A DNA stretch of 12,238 nucleotides, from contig CALMIB010000291.1 in assembly GCA_937863945.1 (NCBI GenBank), forward strand, positions 1 to 12,238. Direction: 5' to 3'. A program made the position numbers and the translations under genes. Shown here piece by piece: positions 6,807 through 12,103 of the stretch; positions within the stretch are counted from its first letter, which is position 1; the number at the start of each line of letters is the position of its first letter. A model generated the notes under the pieces. It ran no database searches. It saw only the letters and a list, made by a program, of their open reading frames with translations, and was not told the origin of the DNA. The DNA is from an uncultured Longilinea sp. Lineage in GTDB: Bacteria; Chloroflexota; Anaerolineae; Anaerolineales; Anaerolineaceae.

Positions 6807-6910
6807 AAAATCACATAGAGTTCACGGAAAAGCGAGCGGGGGAGCTGATAGGATTCTCAAATCTTCTCTCTCGCTTTTCTCAGAGTCTGTGTTCTCTGTC
6901 GCTTTCTTTT
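6807..6910. repeat. Long imperfect palindrome after the nuclease gene
   Basis: The arms meet at a perfect 9-bp match, AAAAGCGAG (6828-6836) facing CTCGCTTTT (6870-6878), and extend outward imperfectly: CACATAGAGTTCACGG on the left resembles the complement of TCTGTGTTCTCTGT on the right. The CACAGAGAACACAGAG-type vocabulary is familiar from interspersed intergenic repeats in several phyla (recollection). It sits between two convergent genes and could also act as a weak two-way terminator, since the arms are T/A-rich outside the GC core. Confidence 0.45.
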
Positions 6911-6990
6911 ATCCTGCCCTATTTCTTTAACATTTGCCAGGTTTATTTCACAACCTCTGAGCGCAGGCAAGGATCTTTGCAATAATCAAT

Positions 6991-7054
6991 CGGGGGAACA
7001 GGGTACCTCGATTGTCATCCCCACCCTGTTGACCCCGTTCATCCTGTCCCTTCT
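6991..7054. repeat. Degenerate repeat/inverted repeat after pyrD
   Basis: AACAGGGT (6997-7004) faces ACCCTGTT (7023-7030), with matching G- and C-runs outside. On the minus strand the stretch reads as decayed units of CAGGATGAAC / GGGTCAAC / CAGGGTGGGGATGAC. It begins just past the pyrD stop. It may fold at the 3' end of the pyr transcript, but there is no clear U-tract, so a terminator is not claimed. Confidence 0.35.
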
Positions 7055-8107
7055 TCAGAACCCTGCGCCTCTCAAACCGGCATTCAGAATTTCCCGCACC
7101 AGCCCCGGACCTTCATATACTAGCCCGGTATAAAGCTGCACCAGGGCAGCCCCGGCGTCCAGCTTCTCCTGCGCGTCGGCGGGACCCATCACGCCGCCGC
7201 TGGCCACCACCGGCAGGCGGCCGCCGGTGCGCGCCACCACCTTGCGCAGCATGGCGGTGTTCATGGCGTTGATCGGCCGGCCGCTCAACCCGCCGGTTTC
7301 ACCGGCTTTGGGCGCGCCGGCCACCAGGTCGCGGCGCACGGTGGTGTTGTGAATGATCACGCCGTCCATGCCGTGCCGGATGACCGCATCCAATGCTTCA
7401 TCTAGCTCCACATCGTCCAGGTCGGGCGCCAGCTTGACCAGCAGCGGCACACGCCGCCCGTGCGCCTGCGCGAATGCGGCGCGCCGGACCGCCAGCGGCG
7501 CCAGCAGGTCCTCCAGCGCCTGGCGCGATTGCAATTTGCGCAGGTCGGGCGTGTTGGGCGAGCTGATGTTGACCGCCAGGTAGTCGCTGAGCGGGGCGAA
7601 GGTATCGAACAGGCTCAAGTAGTCGCCGGCGGCTTCCGCCAGCGGGGTGGCTTTGTTCTTGCCGATGTTGACGCCCAGCACCAGGCCCTGCGGGCGCGGT
7701 GCGCGCAGGCGCGCGGCTAAAAACTCGGCGCCGCGGTTGGGAAAGCCCATGCGGTTGATCACGGCCTCCTGTTCCACCAGGCGGAAGATGCGCGGCAGGG
7801 GGTTGCCCGGCTGCGCTTTGGGCGTAACGGTGCCCACTTCGATGTGCCCGAAGCCCAGGCAGGCCAGCCCGCGCCAGCCCAGGCCGTCCTTGTCGTAGCC
7901 GGCGGCCATGCCGAGCGGGTTGGGGAAGGTCAGCCCGAAGGCCTGCACGGCCGGGCCCTGCATGCGCGGGCGGAACCAGGCGCGCAGCAGCCAACGCCCA
8001 ACGCCCAGGCTGCCGCCCAGGCGCAACAATGCGATGGTGCCGGCGTGCGCCTGTTCGGGCGTCAGCCGGAAGATGAGGGGTCGTACGGTGCGGTATGCTT
8101 TAGGCAT
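7055..8107 (-). CDS. pyrD: Dihydroorotate dehydrogenase (quinone), class 2
   Basis: PyrD oxidises dihydroorotate to orotate, the fourth step of UMP synthesis, using FMN and passing electrons to membrane quinone. The 350-residue length and the N-terminal helical extension (about 1-50, FRLTPEQAHAGTIALLRL) mark the membrane-associated class 2 form rather than the cytosolic class 1 forms. FMN-site and catalytic segments are complete: GMAAGYDKDG (66-75), NRMGFPNRG (118-126), VNIGKNK, NISSPNTPDLRKLQ (180-193) with the catalytic serine in the SS pair, ASGGV (302-306) and LYTGLVYEGP. The ATG at 8107 follows GGAGA with a 5-nt spacer, 23 nt after the pyrFE stop, so it is the last gene of the pyr operon. 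Use of a quinone suggests a respiratory chain of some kind. Confidence 0.95.
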   Translation of the reverse strand: MPKAYRTVRPLIFRLTPEQAHAGTIALLRLGGSLGVGRWLLRAWFRPRMQGPAVQAFGLTFPNPLGMAAGYDKDGLGWRGLACLGFGHIEVGTVTPKAQPGNPLPRIFRLVEQEAVINRMGFPNRGAEFLAARLRAPRPQGLVLGVNIGKNKATPLAEAAGDYLSLFDTFAPLSDYLAVNISSPNTPDLRKLQSRQALEDLLAPLAVRRAAFAQAHGRRVPLLVKLAPDLDDVELDEALDAVIRHGMDGVIIHNTTVRRDLVAGAPKAGETGGLSGRPINAMNTAMLRKVVARTGGRLPVVASGGVMGPADAQEKLDAGAALVQLYTGLVYEGPGLVREILNAGLRGAGF

Positions 8108-8130
8108 AATGTCTCCGTGGCGAATCCCTC

Positions 8131-9564
8131 TTACTGCCCTTCGAGGAAGGTGCGCACGGCGGCGATCTGCTCGGGGGGGATGCGGTTGGTGGCCTCCCAG
8201 TAATTCAGCAGGTCGGTCAGGGTCAGCACGGCGTGCAGGCGGATGCCGCCGCCCTCAAGCGCTTCGCGCGCGCCGGACTGCCGGTCGATCAGCACCACCA
8301 CGTCGCGCACCTCCAGCCCGGCCTGGGTGAGCTTGTCGATGGCTTCGAACTTGCTGCCGCCGGTTGTGGCCAGGTCGTCGATCACCACGGCACGCTCGCC
8401 GGCGTGATATTCGCCCTCCACCTCGGCGCGCAGGCCGTAGCTCTTGGCCTCTTTGCGTGGGTAGATCACCGGCCAGCCGGATTGCAGGCTGATGGCGGTG
8501 GCGATGGGCAGCGCGGCGTAGGGCAGCGCGGCCATGCGGTCGAATTGCAGCTCGTCCAGCAGCGGTTTGTAGGCCGCGGCGGCCTCGGCCAGCAGGTCGG
8601 GGTGCGAAACAAGCTGGCGCAGGTCGATGTAGATGGGCGAAATCAGCCCCGATTTGAGCGTGAACTGGCCGAAGCGCACGCACGAGGCGCGCAGCAGGCC
8701 CTCGGCCAGCGAGGCCGACACCTGGCGCTTTTTGGCCTGCGCGGCGGTTTCGGGATGCGCCAGCACTTCGTCGCGCACGCGGTTGATTTCGGCGCCCAGT
8801 TCCAGCGCCCTGGCGCGCGGGTCGGCGGCGCGGGAGACGGCGCGCGCCACCGGGATGAGCATGCCCAGCCCGTCGGCGCGCAGCCCGGCCTGCAGCGCGG
8901 CGCGCAGGTCGGCGCCCTGGGCGCCCACGCCGGGCGAGAGAAACCACAGGTTGGGGGCCAGCGAACGCACGCGGCGCAGCGCCTCGGTGTGCGTGGCGCC
9001 CATCACCAGGCCGATGTTGTTGTTGCCGTCGTTCCAGTCCTGGGCCAGCAGGGCCACCTTTTCATACAGGCGCAGCGGGCGGCCCTCGCAGGCCAGCGCC
9101 AGGTCCTGCACGTCGATGGTGCCGGGGTTGGAGGTTTTGCACAGCAGGAAGACGCCCTTGCCGGCCTGCAGGAAAGGTTGCAGCGAGTCGTAGCCCAGGT
9201 AGGGATTGAGGGTGATGGCGTCCGCGCCGAGCTGCTCGTAGGCCGATTCGGCATAAGCCTCGGCGGTGGAGGCGATGTCGCCGCGCTTGGCGTCGAAAAT
9301 CACCGGCGCACCGTGCGGCACCGCGTCGATCACCTCGCGCAGCGCCTGCCAACCGGGCGCGCCCAGGGCCTCGAAGAAGGCCGCGTTGGGTTTATAGGCC
9401 AGCGCGACGTCGCGGGTGGCGTCGATCAGCCGCAGGCAAAAGTCGCGCGCGGCCGCGGCGCTGTGCTCCGGCAGGTCTTCGCTGTGCGGGTCCAACCCGA
9501 TGCACAGCAGCGAGCCGGTGCGGCGGGCGCGTTCGTCCAGTTGGGTGAAGAATTGGGTGCTCAT
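8131..9564 (-). CDS. pyrFE: Bifunctional orotidine-5'-phosphate decarboxylase / orotate phosphoribosyltransferase
   Basis: One 477-residue chain carries the last two steps of UMP synthesis. Residues 1 to about 272 are a decarboxylase of the long 'type 2' (mycobacterial-like) kind: LLCIGLDPHSEDLP (19-32), KPNAAFFE, the catalytic DAKRGD (91-96) and SPGVGAQGADL (210-220). Residues from about 283 to 477 are the phosphoribosyltransferase: FTLKSGLISPIYIDLR, KSYG, and the PRPP-binding VIDDLATTGGS (394-404). The order is the reverse of animal UMP synthase, where the phosphoribosyltransferase comes first. Direct transfer of OMP between the sites is an attractive inference. The ATG at 9564 has no Shine-Dalgarno sequence: it is preceded by six Cs and a TATAAT, which suggests a leaderless mRNA. 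All catalytic motifs look intact. Confidence 0.94.
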   Translation of the reverse strand: MSTQFFTQLDERARRTGSLLCIGLDPHSEDLPEHSAAAARDFCLRLIDATRDVALAYKPNAAFFEALGAPGWQALREVIDAVPHGAPVIFDAKRGDIASTAEAYAESAYEQLGADAITLNPYLGYDSLQPFLQAGKGVFLLCKTSNPGTIDVQDLALACEGRPLRLYEKVALLAQDWNDGNNNIGLVMGATHTEALRRVRSLAPNLWFLSPGVGAQGADLRAALQAGLRADGLGMLIPVARAVSRAADPRARALELGAEINRVRDEVLAHPETAAQAKKRQVSASLAEGLLRASCVRFGQFTLKSGLISPIYIDLRQLVSHPDLLAEAAAAYKPLLDELQFDRMAALPYAALPIATAISLQSGWPVIYPRKEAKSYGLRAEVEGEYHAGERAVVIDDLATTGGSKFEAIDKLTQAGLEVRDVVVLIDRQSGAREALEGGGIRLHAVLTLTDLLNYWEATNRIPPEQIAAVRTFLEGQ

Positions 9565-9571
9565 GGGGGGA

Positions 9572-9577
9572 ATTATA
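9572..9577 (-). promoter_or_regulatory. -10 box giving a leaderless pyrFE mRNA
   Basis: A consensus TATAAT on the minus strand ends seven bases before the pyrFE ATG (9564). Standard spacing puts the transcription start at 9565-9564, on or next to the start codon. There is no recognisable -35 box at 16-18 bp, so strength is doubtful. The absence of any ribosome binding site before pyrFE supports the leaderless reading; an alternative is that pyrFE is read only from the upstream pyr transcript without a Shine-Dalgarno sequence. Confidence 0.45.
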
Positions 9578-9590
9578 ATGGGTTTAATGG

Positions 9591-9669
9591 GATTCGTGAT
9601 TCAATGATTCGGTATTCGTTGATTCGGTATGCGGTATGCGGTATGCGGATATACGATTACCCAATACCG
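9591..9669. repeat. GATTCGGTAT-type repeat cluster between pyrB and pyrFE
   Basis: The gap is built of short related units: GATTCGT, GATTCGGTATTCGTT, GATTCGGTATG. It includes three exact tandem copies of the heptamer CGGTATG (9625-9645) with a partial fourth. The 16-mer TGATTCGGTATTCGTT (9605-9620) recurs exactly on the other side of pyrB (10709-10724). It is AT-richer than the genes. It does not code and has no clear terminator. Confidence 0.6.
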
Positions 9670-9676
9670 TTCTTCT

Positions 9677-10663
9677 CTACGCCTTCCCCAGCACCATCGC
9701 CAGCAGGGCCATGCGCACGTGCAGGCCGTATTCCATCTGGCGGAAGTAGGCGGCGCGCGGGTCGTCGTCGAAGTCCATGCTGATCTCGCCGACGCGCGGC
9801 AGCGGGTGCATCACGATCATCTCGGATTTGGCCAGTTTCATAATCTCCGGGTTGACCACGAACTGGCCCTTCACCTGCTCGTACACCTGCACGTCCTCGA
9901 AGCGCTCCTTCTGCACGCGGGTCACGTAGAGCACGTCGGTCTGCGGCAGGGCGTCCTCCAGGCGGTCGAATGCCGTCTGCGGGATGCCCTTGGCGGCCAC
10001 CTCATCCATCACTTCCTGCGGCATGCGCAGGATGGCGGGCGAGACGTAGTTGAGCCTGACGTTGAACAGCGAAAGCAGGCGCGCCAGCGAGTGCACCGTG
10101 CGGCCGTACTTCAGGTCGCCCAGCATGGTCACGGTCAGGCCTTCGGCGCTGCCCAGTTCGGCGAAGATGGTGAACATGTCCAGCAGCGCCTGGGTGGGAT
10201 GCTCACCCACGCCGTCGCCGGCGTTGATGACCGGCTTGCGCGCGTACTGGGCTGCCAGCGCCGCCGAGCCAACCTCGGGGTGGCGCAGCACGATCACATC
10301 GGCGTAGCATTCCAGCGTGCGCACTGTGTCGGCCAGGCTCTCGCCCTTCGAAACCGACGAGTATTTGACCTCGTTGATTGGAATGACCGAGCCGCCCAGG
10401 CGCTCCATGGCCGAGGTGAAGCTCGACGAGGTGCGCGTGGAGGGTTCGTAGAACAGGTTGGCCAGGATCTTGCCTTTGAGCAGGTCGAACGTGCCGATGC
10501 GCTTGACCATGCCGCGCATTTCGTTGGCCACGCCGAAGATGTAGTTCAGGTCGTCGACGCTGAACTGCCTGACCGAGAGGATGTCTTTGCCGTACCAGGC
10601 GGATTCCTTGTTTTCGCCGAAGGGAAGATACGGGCTTTGTCGTCTTGCGGGTGGGATGTGCAT
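9677..10663 (-). CDS. pyrB: Aspartate carbamoyltransferase, catalytic chain
   Basis: PyrB condenses carbamoyl phosphate with aspartate to N-carbamoyl-aspartate, the first committed step of pyrimidine synthesis, in the cytoplasm. In the 328-residue protein the carbamoyl-phosphate loop is FYEPSTRTSSSF (about 72-83), followed by the SKGES loop, GVGEHPTQALLDM, the hinge segment GDLKYGRTVHSLARLL, and HPLPRVGEIS. The last reads HPLPRVDEIS in most relatives, so a Gly replaces the usual Asp. The N-terminus before WYGKDILSV is about 20 residues longer than in short forms. No pyrI regulatory chain is nearby, so control by nucleotides through PyrI is unlikely. The ATG at 10663 has AAGGAGA eight bases upstream, preceded by a T7 run like that before pyrC. 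Confidence 0.95.
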   Translation of the reverse strand: MHIPPARRQSPYLPFGENKESAWYGKDILSVRQFSVDDLNYIFGVANEMRGMVKRIGTFDLLKGKILANLFYEPSTRTSSSFTSAMERLGGSVIPINEVKYSSVSKGESLADTVRTLECYADVIVLRHPEVGSAALAAQYARKPVINAGDGVGEHPTQALLDMFTIFAELGSAEGLTVTMLGDLKYGRTVHSLARLLSLFNVRLNYVSPAILRMPQEVMDEVAAKGIPQTAFDRLEDALPQTDVLYVTRVQKERFEDVQVYEQVKGQFVVNPEIMKLAKSEMIVMHPLPRVGEISMDFDDDPRAAYFRQMEYGLHVRMALLAMVLGKA

Positions 10664-10670
10664 GGGTGGG

Positions 10671-10690
10671 TCTCCTTGGGGGTAAAAAAA
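10671..10690 (-). promoter_or_regulatory. T7 tract plus ribosome binding site before pyrB, copy of the pyrC block
   Basis: On the minus strand a run of seven Ts (10690-10684) is followed by ACCCCC and AAGGAGA. The pyrC leader has the same arrangement (T7 at 11930-11924, ACCCG, AAGGAGG); the two blocks match at nearly every base over about 19 positions. Before pyrC the T7 is the tail of an intrinsic terminator; here no GC-rich hairpin precedes it, only repeat sequence. It may be the remnant of a second attenuator whose stem was replaced by the repeat. Confidence 0.45.
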
Positions 10691-10812
10691 CGGTATGGGT
10701 TGATTTGTTGATTCGGTATTCGTTTACCTCTCGGCAGAGGGTTGAGACGTCGATTCATGATTCGTGACTCAATGCCGGTTACCGAATCATCGAATTGACG
10801 AATACCGAATTA
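10691..10812. repeat. GATTCGGTAT-type repeat cluster between pyrC and pyrB
   Basis: This non-coding gap holds TGATTCGGTATTCGTT (10709-10724), identical to 9605-9620. ATTCGGTATTCG (10711-10722) faces its exact complement CGAATACCGAAT (10799-10810), and ATGATTCG faces CGAATCAT (10784-10791). A small hairpin CCTCT-CGGC-AGAGG lies at 10727-10740. Together these make one large imperfect palindrome of about 100 bp ending near the pyrC stop. It does not resemble any insertion sequence and has no coding capacity of its own. Confidence 0.6.
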
Positions 10813-10824
10813 TTCATTCAGCAT

Positions 10825-11904
10825 TCAGCAATCTCTTACATTTCTTCCAATTCCTGGCTCTGCCAGCACTCTTCCATCTTTAAAAACCTCCGCGCCGCGC
10901 AGCACCACCCGCTGCACGCGGCCGCGCACGGGCATACCCTCGTAGGGCGTCCAGCCGCAGCGGGTGTGCATCTCGGTGGCGCGGAGGCTCCATTCGGCGT
11001 CCGGGTCGATCTCGATCCAGGTGTCGGGCTGTTGGGGCAGGTGGAAGATGCGGCGCGGATTGGTGTGGCAGCGCAGGACGATGTCGTCCAGCGTCAGGCG
11101 GCCGGCGTGCACAGCGGTCAGCAGCAGCGGCAGGGCGGTTTCGAGCCCGGGGAAGCCCGGCGGCGGGTTGGGACCGTCCTTCTCAGCCAGCGTGTGCGGG
11201 GCGTGATCGGTGGCGAAGCAGTCGATCGCGTCCAGGTTGTCCCACAGCGCCTGGCGGTCTTCGGGCGTGTTGAGCCGCGGGCGGACTTCCAGGCGGCCCC
11301 CTCCCTGGCCCTCCCCCAAATTCTGTGAATTTGGGGGAGGGTTGGGTGGGGGCATTAAGTGATGCGGCGCCACCTCGCAGGTGACCTTCAGGCCGCGTTC
11401 CCTGGCTTTGCGAATCAGCAAAATCTCTTCGCGCAGCGAGACGTGCGCGATGTGCACCGGCCGGTCGAAAAGCTGCGCCATCAGCAGCACCGCGGCCATG
11501 CTGCGGCTCTCGGCGTGCGCCACGATGGGCAGATCGGCCGGCCAGCGCTCGAAGTGCTGCATCCACAGGGTCATATCGTCCAGGCGCAGCGGGCCGTAGG
11601 TCTGGTCGAGGTACATCTTCAGCCCGGCGGAGCGCCCGGCCAGCGCTGCGGCCGCTGCGGCGTTGTCGGGGCCGGCGCCCAGGTACTGGCCGTAATCACA
11701 ACGCGCTTTGGCGCGGGCAGCCGCCAGCGCCCCTTCCAGCGAAGCGGCATCCGTGACCGGCGGCCTGGTGTTGGGCATGGCCAGCACCAGGGTAAAACCG
11801 CCCGCCAGCGCGGCAGCCGTGCCGCTGTCCCAGTCCTCCTTGTGCTCGCCGCCGGGCTCGCGCATGTGCACGTGCGGATCGATCAGGCCGGGCAATTGGA
11901 TCAC
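10825..11904 (-). CDS. pyrC: Dihydroorotase, CAD-like, with a repeat inserted in frame
   Basis: PyrC closes N-carbamoyl-aspartate to dihydroorotate, the third step of the pathway. In the 359-residue protein the metal motif HVHMREPGG starts at residue 11, the carboxylated lysine is K96 (GLKMYL), and further ligands are H130 (VAHAE) and H154 (HIAHV). The catalytic Asp is D233 (ATDHAPH). The chain matches the dihydroorotase domain of animal CAD remarkably well from memory (GGEHKEDW, CEVAPHHL, FPGLETALPLLLTAV, NPRRIFHLP, VVLRGAEVF) and begins right at that domain, without the roughly 50-residue N-terminal part of common bacterial class I enzymes. The cysteine before the HxxH-type histidine in human CAD is Ala153 here. 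Residues 184-205 come from a palindromic repeat. Start: GTG at 11904, seven bases after GGAGG. Confidence 0.92.
   Translation of the reverse strand: MIQLPGLIDPHVHMREPGGEHKEDWDSGTAAALAGGFTLVLAMPNTRPPVTDAASLEGALAAARAKARCDYGQYLGAGPDNAAAAAALAGRSAGLKMYLDQTYGPLRLDDMTLWMQHFERWPADLPIVAHAESRSMAAVLLMAQLFDRPVHIAHVSLREEILLIRKARERGLKVTCEVAPHHLMPPPNPPPNSQNLGEGQGGGRLEVRPRLNTPEDRQALWDNLDAIDCFATDHAPHTLAEKDGPNPPPGFPGLETALPLLLTAVHAGRLTLDDIVLRCHTNPRRIFHLPQQPDTWIEIDPDAEWSLRATEMHTRCGWTPYEGMPVRGRVQRVVLRGAEVFKDGRVLAEPGIGRNVRDC
11296..11353. repeat. 58-bp palindromic repeat inside the pyrC coding region
   Basis: A perfect 15-bp stem (11309-11323 with 11327-11341) has a 3-nt loop and continues outward with imperfect G/C-run pairing to 11296 and 11353. 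It sits in frame in pyrC and encodes a low-complexity Pro/Asn then Gly-rich segment (residues 184-205) between CEVAPHHL and EVRP. CAD-type relatives have about 15 ordinary residues there, so the insertion is net about seven codons longer. The CCCTCCCCCAAATT motif is a known style of interspersed repeat (recollection). The frame stays open through it. Confidence 0.75.
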
Positions 11905-12041
11905 AGGCTCACCTCCTTCGGGTAAAAAAACACCCCGAGAAGAATCTCGGGGTGGCGGACAGCGGGGAAAAGAAACGCCCCAGGAACCCGGGGCGATGGG
12001 GGCAGTACAGGTGGAACATTCAGGCGCGCTTGTTCATACAT
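11901..12041 (-). CDS. 46-residue leader peptide of the pyr operon (pyrL-like)
   Basis: An uninterrupted frame begins with ATG at 12041, about three bases after the predicted transcription start. It codes for MYEQARLNVPPVLPPSPR and so on, ending FFYPKEVSL. It runs through a GC hairpin, a U-rich tract and the intrinsic terminator, and its TGA overlaps the pyrC GTG (GTGA). It has no Shine-Dalgarno sequence, so translation would be leaderless. The peptide is Pro-rich and resembles no protein I know; the act of translation, not the product, would matter. By position and length it matches the 44-codon leader of E. coli pyrBI. The frame is seen; translation and function are inference. Confidence 0.5.
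   Translation of the reverse strand: MYEQARLNVPPVLPPSPRVPGAFLFPAVRHPEILLGVFFYPKEVSL
11924..11954 (-). terminator. Intrinsic terminator (attenuator) in the pyrC leader
   Basis: On the minus strand CACCCCGAGA pairs with TCTCGGGGTG (11931-11940 with 11945-11954) in a perfect 10-bp GC-rich stem with a 4-nt loop, followed directly by seven Ts (11930-11924). It lies about 90 nt after the promoter start and 20 nt before the pyrC GTG, ahead of the pyrC ribosome binding site. A terminator between promoter and first gene means that pyr expression must depend on read-through, the hallmark of attenuation. Confidence 0.88.
11968..11995 (-). promoter_or_regulatory. Hairpin and U-rich tract before the attenuator, candidate UTP-sensitive pause
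   Basis: CGCCCC and GGGGCG (11976-11981 with 11990-11995) form a stem, extendable by a G-U and a G-C pair around a 4-nt loop. It is followed on the minus strand by TTTCTTTT (11975-11968), 13 nt before the terminator stem. A hairpin followed by a U-rich stretch is what stalls RNA polymerase when UTP is scarce in the E. coli pyrBI leader. The interrupted U-run makes it unlikely to terminate by itself. A weak likeness of the loop region to the PyrR-binding sequence was noted but is not convincing. Confidence 0.5.
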
Positions 12042-12050
12042 GTCGGGTGG

Positions 12051-12078
12051 ATTATAGGCAGATTTGGCGGGATGTCAA
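12051..12078 (-). promoter_or_regulatory. Consensus sigma-70 type promoter of the pyr operon
   Basis: The minus strand has a perfect -35 box TTGACA (12078-12073), a 16-bp spacer, and a perfect -10 box TATAAT (12056-12051). Transcription should start around 12044-12043, giving a leader of about 140 nt before pyrC. Such a strong promoter without an obvious operator fits control after initiation, by the attenuator downstream. Confidence 0.88.
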
Positions 12079-12081
12079 GGG

Positions 12082-12103
12082 GTGAAAAATCAGTGAAAAA
12101 TCA
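12082..12103 (-). promoter_or_regulatory. Phased A-tract repeat upstream of the pyr promoter (UP-like element)
   Basis: GTGAAAAATCA is repeated exactly twice in tandem (12082-12092, 12093-12103), ending four bases from the -35 box. The A5/T5 tracts are 11 bp apart, about one helical turn, so both face the same side. This is where an UP element contacts the RNA polymerase alpha subunits; a directly repeated activator site is the alternative. Confidence 0.5.

Noticed and set aside
9625..9645. CRISPR-like array in the CGGTATG tandem
   Set aside because: The unit is only seven bases with no spacers; it is a simple tandem repeat.
8233..9783. 516-residue open frame on the plus strand
   Set aside because: It is the complement of pyrFE and its flank in a GC-rich genome. 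The composition (Gly, Gln, Arg, His-rich) is that of an antisense shadow, and pyrFE on the other strand has all its catalytic motifs.
10546..10758. 70-codon frame upstream of and overlapping pyrB, as a second leader peptide
   Set aside because: It runs through the repeat cluster and 118 bases into pyrB in another frame instead of ending at the pyrB start, and no terminator lies within it.
11976..11995. PyrR-binding loop in the pyrC leader
   Set aside because: Part of the loop region loosely resembles the UCCNGNGAGG consensus, but mismatches fall at conserved positions, there is no clear antiterminator, and no pyrR gene is in the window.
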